This document shows positions 5,696-10,274 of a stretch of 10,274 nucleotides of DNA, in pieces. The notes under the pieces are model-generated. The model saw nothing but the letters and a program-made list of their open reading frames with translations, was not told the DNA's origin and did not search any database. Position numbers and translations under genes: made by a program. The DNA is from Lachnospiraceae bacterium UBA3632 (GTDB taxonomy: Bacteria; Bacillota; Clostridia; Lachnospirales; Lachnospiraceae), in the NCBI GenBank assembly GCA_002373975.1, contig DFKZ01000063.1, positions 1-10,274 on the forward strand. Direction: 5' to 3'. Each line of letters begins with the position of its first letter. Positions within the stretch are counted from its first letter, which is position 1.

Positions 5696-6676
5696 ATGAA
5701 AATTGCAGCATATAATTATCGTGATTTTGATGAAGCATTTTATTTTGACAAATTCGGGAAGCAATACGGAGTTGAGATCATTCCTATAAGGGAAGCTCAA
5801 ACTGTAGAAAACGCCCGGCTGGCAGAAGGCTGTGAAGGTGTCTCCATCATCACCCAGCCCGCCACGGAAGAGATCATAAAGGCCTGGAAAGAAGCGGGCG
5901 TCAAACACATTTCCACCAGGACGATAGGATACGATCATATAGATCTTGAGGCCGCGAAAAAGTACGAAATGATGGTAAGCAATGTAACGTACTCCACAGG
6001 AAGCGTTGCGGACTACACTGTGATGCTGATACTCATGGCCTTGAGAAGAATGAAATCCATAATAAAGCGTGCCGAGGGTATGGATTATTCGCTTCCCGGT
6101 AATATAGGCAGAGAAATAAGGGATCTTACCGTGGGCGTAGTCGGAACAGGAAAGATCGGGACTCATGTACTTCGAAATCTCAGCGGATTCGGCTGTAAGC
6201 TGCTTGCCTATGATCCCTATGAGAATCCCGAGGCTGCATCCATTGCAAAATATGTTTCTCTGGAGGAACTGTTTTCTGACGCAGATGTCATCACTTTCCA
6301 TACTCCCGCTACCGAGAGCAGCTTTCACATGGTGAACGCAGAGTCGATGAAAAAGATGAAAGACGGAGTAGTCATCATAAACACTGCCCGCGGCAGCATT
6401 ATAGACACGCCCGCATTCCTCGATGCTCTCGAATCAGGCAAAGTGGGAGCGGCTGCACTTGACGTAATAGAAAATGAGCTTGGAATATTCTACGGAGATT
6501 ACAAGTATAAAAATATCTCCCACAGAGAAATGTCTATCCTTAAAGATCTTCCCAATGTGCTCATGCTCCCGCATATGGCATTCTATACCGAAAATGCCAT
6601 CTCCGATATGGTGGAGCACTCAATAGTACATATACTGGAAAAAGACGGAAATATAATAAAGATGGCAGATCGTTAA
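5696..6676 (+). CDS. D-lactate dehydrogenase (D-2-hydroxyacid dehydrogenase family)
   Basis: This 326-residue NAD-dependent D-2-hydroxyacid dehydrogenase is predicted to reduce pyruvate to D-lactate in the cytoplasm and regenerate NAD+ during fermentation. The Rossmann motif GTGKIG spans 150-155, with D173 (AYDPY) as the acidic residue that selects NAD over NADP. The catalytic triad is R232 (NTARG), E261 (IENE) and H293 (LPHMAFYT). These lie at a constant offset of three from the R235/E264/H296 numbering I recall for Lactobacillus D-LDH, which supports D-LDH rather than a glycerate or phosphoglycerate enzyme. VanH proteins share this architecture, but no vanA/vanX neighbour is present. The start at 5696 has AGGA 8 nt upstream. 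The 52-nt gap from the Dabb gene is larger than the others but shows no clear promoter, so operon membership is likely. It is the last gene before the terminator. Confidence 0.92.
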   Translation: MKIAAYNYRDFDEAFYFDKFGKQYGVEIIPIREAQTVENARLAEGCEGVSIITQPATEEIIKAWKEAGVKHISTRTIGYDHIDLEAAKKYEMMVSNVTYSTGSVADYTVMLILMALRRMKSIIKRAEGMDYSLPGNIGREIRDLTVGVVGTGKIGTHVLRNLSGFGCKLLAYDPYENPEAASIAKYVSLEELFSDADVITFHTPATESSFHMVNAESMKKMKDGVVIINTARGSIIDTPAFLDALESGKVGAAALDVIENELGIFYGDYKYKNISHREMSILKDLPNVLMLPHMAFYTENAISDMVEHSIVHILEKDGNIIKMADR

Positions 6677-6694
6677 GGTCCGCCATCTTTTTTT
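6658..6694. terminator. bidirectional intrinsic terminator
   Basis: AAAGATGGC (6658-6666) pairs perfectly with GCCATCTTT (6682-6690), followed on the plus strand by a run of seven T (6688-6694). The left arm and loop contain the last codons and the stop (6674-6676) of the D-LDH gene. Read on the minus strand, the same stem is followed by TTTATTATATT, so it can also end transcripts of the convergent small gene, whose stop codon at 6693-6695 overlaps the T-tract. Confidence 0.85.
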
Positions 6695-6995
6695 AATTCT
6701 GATAAGTATAATCCCGCATCTTTATAAACACTGCGGTGGGCACTCCAAGCTTTGTGTACCCGTTTGTCTGAACTTTAATGTTCTTTGATCTTTCTTTGCC
6801 GTATTCTCCTTCGAGAAATCCTGCAAAATCTTTCTTTTCTTTCTTCTCAGTATCCTTACGATCCTGTTCGCGGCCGCCTTGTCTGCCGTCCTCGTTAGTC
6901 CTTTTGAGAAGAGAAGCCGGTGTAACGGCCTCTACTTTGTAAAGGCTTGTTCCTCCATATACTGCAATGCTACCTCCCTGCCATCCTTGGCTCAT
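6693..6995 (-). CDS. small charged protein of unknown function
   Basis: I do not recognise this 100-residue protein. It has a glycine/tyrosine-containing N-terminus (GWQGGSIAVYGGTSLYKVEAV, about 4-24), a highly charged middle (about 31-58, rich in K, E, R, D) and a C-terminal segment TNGYTKLGVPTAVFIKMRDY (about 77-96) that looks like a folded beta-rich end. No signal peptide, membrane helix or cysteine is seen, so it is probably a soluble cytoplasmic protein. The ATG at 6995 lacks a Shine-Dalgarno. It overlaps, as ATGA, the stop of a ten-codon ORF (7024-6992) that has a weak AAGG upstream, so initiation could be by coupling. The gene ends exactly at the shared convergent terminator, which supports its being real. 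The overlapping plus-strand ORF looks like a shadow. Presence is probable, function open. Confidence 0.55.
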   Translation of the reverse strand: MSQGWQGGSIAVYGGTSLYKVEAVTPASLLKRTNEDGRQGGREQDRKDTEKKEKKDFAGFLEGEYGKERSKNIKVQTNGYTKLGVPTAVFIKMRDYTYQN

Positions 6996-7024
6996 TCCGG
7001 TGCTGTTTGCGGTTGCAATTCCAT
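6992..7024 (-). CDS. possible ten-codon leader ORF
   Basis: ATG at 7024 opens a ten-codon ORF (MELQPQTAPE) whose TGA overlaps the ATG of the small charged protein gene in the arrangement ATGA. AAGG lies 6 nt upstream. The start codon sits in the 6-nt loop and adjacent arm of an 8-bp inverted repeat, so hairpin formation could control it. It is too short to judge by coding signals and is offered only as a candidate. Confidence 0.2.
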   Translation of the reverse strand: MELQPQTAPE

Positions 7025-7032
7025 TTGCAACC
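7011..7032. promoter_or_regulatory. 8-bp-arm inverted repeat upstream of the small gene
   Basis: GGTTGCAA (7011-7018) and TTGCAACC (7025-7032) are perfect inverted copies around a 6-bp centre. The site lies between an AT-rich -10-like stretch (TATATAAAAT, minus strand, about 7050-7041) and the ATG at 6995. It may be a repressor operator just downstream of a promoter or an RNA hairpin in the leader. No T-tract follows, so it is not a terminator. Confidence 0.45.
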
Positions 7033-7136
7033 TTGTATCTATTTTATATATCGGCAGAGATCATAAAAAGTTTAGCATGCAGCGCAGATTAAGCTCTTGT
7101 CATTCTTTTCTTCAGAAATGCCGTGATCGTCCTTTG
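7033..7136 (-). other. intergenic spacer downstream of the PAP2 gene
   Basis: About 100 bp between the PAP2 stop and the palindrome. It holds AT-rich -10-like sequence but no good -35 partner and no convincing intrinsic terminator for the PAP2 gene, so readthrough into the small gene is possible. Confidence 0.5.
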
Positions 7137-7799
7137 TCAATCCTGTTTTATTCTATCGAGTACCGCCACGTATATCGCCGTGAGCGTTGCCGCATAAAGG
7201 ACACCCGCGATGATATCCGTAAGCCAGTGAACGCCTGCGGCAATGCGCCCTCCTAGGGTGATCAGAACTATTATCGCAGCAGCTATTCTCAGAACATTAT
7301 ACAATACTCTGTTGTCCTCTGTGACCTTTGCCCATGCCACGATAGCGGTACACATTATCGTGCATACCACCATCACATGGGATGAGGGAAACGACGGCTC
7401 CGGAGCACTCTCTCCCGGCAAAATGAACGGACGATAGTTGATCGCGATCTTATCAAAGGCAAAATACAGTATTCCGACAACAACATATACCGCTGCAAGC
7501 CCGATCACCGGAGTATCCACCTTGGATAGTTTCTTTCTTCTGACAAGCTGGACAAGCCCGATCACAGCAAATGACGCTGCTGTCAGAATTGTCAGTGCCA
7601 TCATCACATCCGTGATACTGTCCCACATCAGATTGACTCCGATTGCTGCGGAAAACCTTCCGTTCATTGCGGCAAATCCTACCACCGTTCCGTCGGGTCC
7701 TATGGGTTTTCTGTCTGTTACACACACCAGCACCGTATAGATGACCGTTATGATAGCGAGCAATATCGCCGTTAATAAACTGCTTTTTTTCTTTTCCAA
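7137..7799 (-). CDS. PAP2-type membrane phosphatase
   Basis: This 220-residue integral membrane protein belongs to the type 2 phosphatidic acid phosphatase superfamily, which removes phosphate from lipid or polyprenyl (di)phosphates. The three active-site motifs are visible. Motif 1 is KIAINYRP at 117-124, with K and R spaced one residue closer than the usual K-x6-RP. Motif 2 is PSSH at 138-141, with S in place of the common G. Motif 3 is R185-x5-H191-x3-D195. H191 would be the phosphorylated nucleophile and H141 the general acid. About six hydrophobic helices are expected (roughly 8-27, 62-86, 97-114, 142-158, 168-183, 194-213). Initiation is at TTG (7799-7797), set by GGAGG 8 nt upstream; no better in-frame ATG exists nearby. 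It lies 67 nt behind the large membrane protein gene on the same strand. Undecaprenyl-diphosphate or another lipid phosphate is the likely substrate; sequence alone does not say which. Confidence 0.88.
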   Translation of the reverse strand: MEKKKSSLLTAILLAIITVIYTVLVCVTDRKPIGPDGTVVGFAAMNGRFSAAIGVNLMWDSITDVMMALTILTAASFAVIGLVQLVRRKKLSKVDTPVIGLAAVYVVVGILYFAFDKIAINYRPFILPGESAPEPSFPSSHVMVVCTIMCTAIVAWAKVTEDNRVLYNVLRIAAAIIVLITLGGRIAAGVHWLTDIIAGVLYAATLTAIYVAVLDRIKQD

Positions 7800-7866
7800 A
7801 TCTCTTTCCTCCGTACTTTGATACCAGATCGTATCTTTCTTTATACAATCAAAAGCCGAGTAAAAA

Positions 7867-9540
7867 TCACTCTATATAAAATCCACTCTTAATGTCACTT
7901 CCGATAAGCCTTAGACCCTTTTCGATATAGGGAACAGCCGGGAATGGGTCGTAACCCGTTTTTCCGATATTTGCCGATTCATATATAGTCACGCCGTCCA
8001 CATTGCTTTCTACAACCTCATAATTCCCATAATCAAGCTGGTTGAGATACAACCCCTGTGCATAGTTGTATCTGAAGGCCAGAAAAGCATTCCCGAATTT
8101 ATACACTGTCAATAGAACAGCCACTGTCAAAAAGATGATACCAAATCCTTTTGCGTGTTTTTTTTCTTTATCCTTTCCTGTCGATGTTTTCCCAACCACA
8201 AACGTGATCACATCTCCTGCCATCACTGCAGGAAGGATAAGCAAAAAGCCCTGACCATACCGAATAAGCGGTGCGGTAAATAACCAGAACAGAAAAGAAA
8301 TAACGCAGATCAGTTCCGACATGTGAAGTCTTGTAAATTTCCTTCTCAGTGCAATACTCAAAGGTAAAAGAAGCACTGAACTGCAGCACAGAATAAATAA
8401 TACCTTTTCGGTTAATGACAGGGTTCCGACCCAGTGTATGAACCATTCACTGAAGGGGTATCCTGCGGCCTCATGTATGTTGTATCCTCGGCCATATGCT
8501 ATTATGTACTCCGAATCCTTTATGGCAAGTCTTTCCGGAATCTTCCACACCGGCGAAAATACATCAAATGCTGTTGAAGGATAAAACAGCCTTCCGGATA
8601 TGATATATTCCCTTACGAAGTACGGCAGTATTATCACCACGGCATATGCTGCATATTTTGCTATCTTTCCGGCTTTACCCTCTTTTGCCAGCAATATGAT
8701 GGGAACCACACAGGAGAGTATTACGGGAGCTGCCGAGAGCTTGACTGTCGTAGTGAAGACAGCCATCATGGCCACCGCAGCATACTCTTCCGGTTGAGAG
8801 TTTTTAGCTTCACATAGTTCTATCGTCTTTACGATCACATACATGAAGAATAGCATCGCAAAGTAGTCAGATGCCGGAGATACCATTTCGTCATATATGT
8901 TGAAGCAGTAATAGATTACGCCCAGTCTTGCGAAATCAGCAATCCCTATCTTTTTGTTTTTTACGGAAACAAACACTCTGAAAGAGGAAGCCAGCATCAC
9001 CGTAACGATAAAACCTGCTACCGCATGATATGACTGTCCTCCTAAAAACGAAAAACTGTACAGTGCGCTGAGCGCAAAAGAAGCACTGTTATATGCAAGC
9101 CTTTCGTGAAGATTTCCCAGGCCTTTTACGATTCCGTATTCTTCTATCCATCTGATAGCCTGACCGTGATACAGATCCGAATCGTCATGGAAATATCCCC
9201 TTGACGACCCATATGCCATAAAAGCTATGTATAAAACAGCCAGCACTATAAACAACGGAAGCAGCTTATTCTTCTTTAATCCACTGACATATGATCCGAT
9301 TTTATCACTGATCTTCTTTCTGAAAAGAACTATCAGAACTATACATGCGATGATCAGAATGGCATTTGCGAGCAGTCCAACCTTATGCACAAGGCTGAAG
9401 GCTTCAGCGTATACCGTGACAGTCATCAGTCCGAACATCAGACGATCTTCTGTTCTGAAAGAAGTTTTTCTGAGCAGAAAGGAGCCAATGGTAGCTGACG
9501 TTAAACAAATGTATATCCATATCAAAAAAACTGAAAGCAT
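7867..9540 (-). CDS. multi-pass membrane protein, LIC_10190-like / GT-C glycosyltransferase-like
   Basis: This 557-residue integral membrane protein has about 11-13 hydrophobic helices (for example around 3-22, 33-50, 55-73, 93-110, 170-190, 205-240, 255-285, 297-310, 378-397, 408-424, 428-448, 466-486). The loop after the fourth helix carries FHDDSDLYHGQAIRWIEEYG (117-136) and then GLGNLHERLAYNSASF (140-155). RYGQGFLL at 427-434 is a second conserved-looking site. These resemble what I recall of the LIC_10190 family of bacterial membrane proteins, and the DD in the first large outer loop recalls GT-C glycosyltransferases using polyprenyl-phosphate sugars. A short soluble tail (about 500-557) ends the protein. 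The ATG at 9540 has GGAG 6 nt upstream. Family naming is from memory of motifs and no activity is proven. The adjacent PAP2 phosphatase makes a polyprenyl-linked glycan role plausible. Confidence 0.75.
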   Translation of the reverse strand: MLSVFLIWIYICLTSATIGSFLLRKTSFRTEDRLMFGLMTVTVYAEAFSLVHKVGLLANAILIIACIVLIVLFRKKISDKIGSYVSGLKKNKLLPLFIVLAVLYIAFMAYGSSRGYFHDDSDLYHGQAIRWIEEYGIVKGLGNLHERLAYNSASFALSALYSFSFLGGQSYHAVAGFIVTVMLASSFRVFVSVKNKKIGIADFARLGVIYYCFNIYDEMVSPASDYFAMLFFMYVIVKTIELCEAKNSQPEEYAAVAMMAVFTTTVKLSAAPVILSCVVPIILLAKEGKAGKIAKYAAYAVVIILPYFVREYIISGRLFYPSTAFDVFSPVWKIPERLAIKDSEYIIAYGRGYNIHEAAGYPFSEWFIHWVGTLSLTEKVLFILCCSSVLLLPLSIALRRKFTRLHMSELICVISFLFWLFTAPLIRYGQGFLLILPAVMAGDVITFVVGKTSTGKDKEKKHAKGFGIIFLTVAVLLTVYKFGNAFLAFRYNYAQGLYLNQLDYGNYEVVESNVDGVTIYESANIGKTGYDPFPAVPYIEKGLRLIGSDIKSGFYIE

Positions 9541-9610
9541 TATCTTCTCCGAAAATACAACTATACCGATACAGCGGCTTTTTTAATAGCCGGACCGGTC
9601 TATAGAATTA

Positions 9611-9639
9611 ATTTTATACTGTAATCAGACTCTTGTAAA
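9611..9639 (-). promoter_or_regulatory. promoter of the membrane protein gene
   Basis: On the minus strand TTTACA (9639-9634) and TAAAAT (9616-9611) are 17 bp apart, each matching the consensus at five of six positions. Its -35 box overlaps that of the opposite promoter by five bases. Confidence 0.5.
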
Positions 9640-9661
9640 TAAACGAATTAAAGTTTAAAAT
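9633..9661 (+). promoter_or_regulatory. promoter of the DUF1846 gene
   Basis: TTGTAA (9633-9638) and TAAAAT (9656-9661) are separated by 17 bp, placing the transcript start about 30 nt before the ATG at 9701. The -35 is shared, on the opposite strand, with the leftward promoter. Confidence 0.5.
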
Positions 9662-9700
9662 ATATAGGTATTTTTACTTATTATGCACAGGAGATAAGCT

Positions 9701-10274
9701 ATGTTTGAAAAGCCCGGATTTGACAATGACAAATACTTGAAACTTCAATCGGAGAAAATAAAGGAGCGCATAGGCACTTTCGGCGGAAAACTTTATCTGG
9801 AATTCGGCGGAAAGCTCTTTGACGATTACCATGCATCAAGAGTTCTGCCCGGATTTAAGCCCGACAGTAAGATCACTATGCTCACCCAGCTGAAAGACGA
9901 AGCTGAGATAGTGATCGTAATATCCGCACAGGATATAGAGAAAAACAAAATGCGCGCAGATCTGGGCATCACCTACGATATGGACGTACTCAGGCTTATA
10001 GATGCGTTCAGAAGTTACGGGCTCTATGTGGGGAGCGTCTGCCTGACACATTTCTCGAACCAGTCAACCGCTGTTGCATATCAGAAAAAGCTTGAATCTC
10101 TCGGACTCAAAGTATACCGTCATTACAGGATAGAGGGCTATCCCTCAAATATCCCTCTCATAATCAGTGATGAGGGTTACGGCAAAAACGAATATATAGA
10201 AACAACCAGACCCCTTGTAGTGATCACCGCTCCCGGGCCCGGCAGCGGGAAAATGGCCACATGCCTTTCACAGA
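9701..10274 (+). CDS. DUF1846 family protein (partial, C-terminus beyond window)
   Basis: The visible 191 codons start at an ATG with AGGAG 7 nt upstream and remain open to the right edge. The sequence is highly typical of DUF1846: GFDNDKYLKLQSEKIKERI (6-24), GGKLYLEFGGKLFDDYHASR (28-47), VLPGFKPDSK (48-57), DIEKNKMRADLGITYDMDVL (78-97), GYPSN (146-150), SDEGYGKNEYIETTRPLVVI (156-175) and APGPGSGKMATCLSQ (177-191). Family members are about 490-510 residues, so roughly 60% lies outside the window. Structures of family members are known from structural genomics, but I know of no established reaction. The PGPGSGK segment resembles a nucleotide- or phosphate-binding loop without matching Walker A exactly. 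There is no signal peptide; the protein is cytoplasmic. It is transcribed away from the membrane protein gene. Confidence 0.92.
   Translation, partial: MFEKPGFDNDKYLKLQSEKIKERIGTFGGKLYLEFGGKLFDDYHASRVLPGFKPDSKITMLTQLKDEAEIVIVISAQDIEKNKMRADLGITYDMDVLRLIDAFRSYGLYVGSVCLTHFSNQSTAVAYQKKLESLGLKVYRHYRIEGYPSNIPLIISDEGYGKNEYIETTRPLVVITAPGPGSGKMATCLSQ

Larger units (their letters stand above)
9541..9700. other. divergent intergenic region with overlapping -35 boxes
   Basis: This 160-bp AT-rich stretch carries both divergent promoters and both ribosome binding sites. On the leftward leader side it also has a short hairpin (CGGCT 9575-9579 with AGCCG 9588-9592) and a GACCGGTC palindrome (9593-9600). Neither is followed by a proper T-tract in the leftward direction. 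Confidence 0.6.

Noticed and set aside
5660..6328. 222-codon minus-strand ORF opposite the D-LDH gene
   Set aside because: It is antisense to a clear D-LDH with Rossmann and catalytic motifs and has no plausible start signals.
5696..6676. VanH-type dehydrogenase of a vancomycin resistance cluster
   Set aside because: The fold and catalytic residues are shared by VanH and D-LDH, but there is no ligase, dipeptidase or two-component system nearby.
6879..7256. 125-codon plus-strand ORF antisense to the small protein and the PAP2 end
   Set aside because: It is rich in cysteine, arginine and serine in the way of an antisense shadow, has no ribosome binding site and overlaps a well-supported PAP2 gene.
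7820..7835. GATAC...GTATC inverted repeat upstream of the PAP2 TTG start
   Set aside because: Arms are only 5 bp and no promoter elements or T-tract accompany it; expected by chance.
9575..9600. CGGCT/AGCCG hairpin with adjacent GACCGGTC palindrome as a terminator or attenuator
   Set aside because: The stem is only 5 bp, the T-run lies in the loop rather than after the stem in the plus direction, and no T-tract follows in the leftward direction.

Overview
The window looks like chromosomal DNA from a low-to-mid GC Gram-positive anaerobe, most likely a Lachnospiraceae member of the Butyrivibrio/Pseudobutyrivibrio kind. This is inferred from protein flavour (DUF1846 protein, YdjI-like SPFH protein, Dabb protein, LIC_10190-like membrane protein), strong GGAGG-type ribosome binding sites and fermentative D-lactate dehydrogenase. 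No database search was possible. There is no rRNA, tRNA, CRISPR array, insertion sequence or phage gene in view. It reads as ordinary core/accessory metabolism rather than a mobile island.

Left part (1-3091, minus strand): the N-terminal two thirds of an SPFH/YdjI-like protein runs off the left edge, preceded by a complete cytoplasmic GH31 alpha-glucosidase. The GH31 gene is transcribed leftward from a good promoter whose -35/-10 spacer carries a 14-bp perfect palindrome of the LacI/CcpA type.

Middle (3092-6694): a 302-bp divergent control region separates GH31 from a rightward four-gene cluster. The cluster encodes a histidine phosphatase (phosphoglycerate mutase family), a metallo-beta-lactamase fold protein fused to an alpha/beta-hydrolase-like domain, a Dabb (stress-responsive A/B barrel) protein and a D-lactate dehydrogenase. 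The first three are tightly packed, and two junctions share an identical 14-nt stop/Shine-Dalgarno sequence. The cluster ends in a strong intrinsic terminator whose stem begins inside the last codons. The divergent region holds an imperfect inverted duplication (about 19 of 22 positions) plus a shared TGATACAGG next to both predicted -10 boxes, so the same sequence lies in the same order in front of both divergent genes.

Right part (6693-9540, minus strand): a small lysine/glutamate-rich protein of unknown function, a PAP2-type membrane phosphatase starting at TTG, and a large multi-pass membrane protein resembling LIC_10190-type/GT-C glycosyltransferases. The last two probably act together at the membrane, perhaps in polyprenyl-linked glycan chemistry. 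A divergent promoter pair with overlapping -35 boxes separates them from a rightward DUF1846 gene cut by the right edge.

The points most worth following up are the symmetric GH31/phosphatase control region with its LacI-type operator, the two-hydrolase fusion protein and its operon, and the palindrome with a ten-codon upstream ORF before the small unknown gene.
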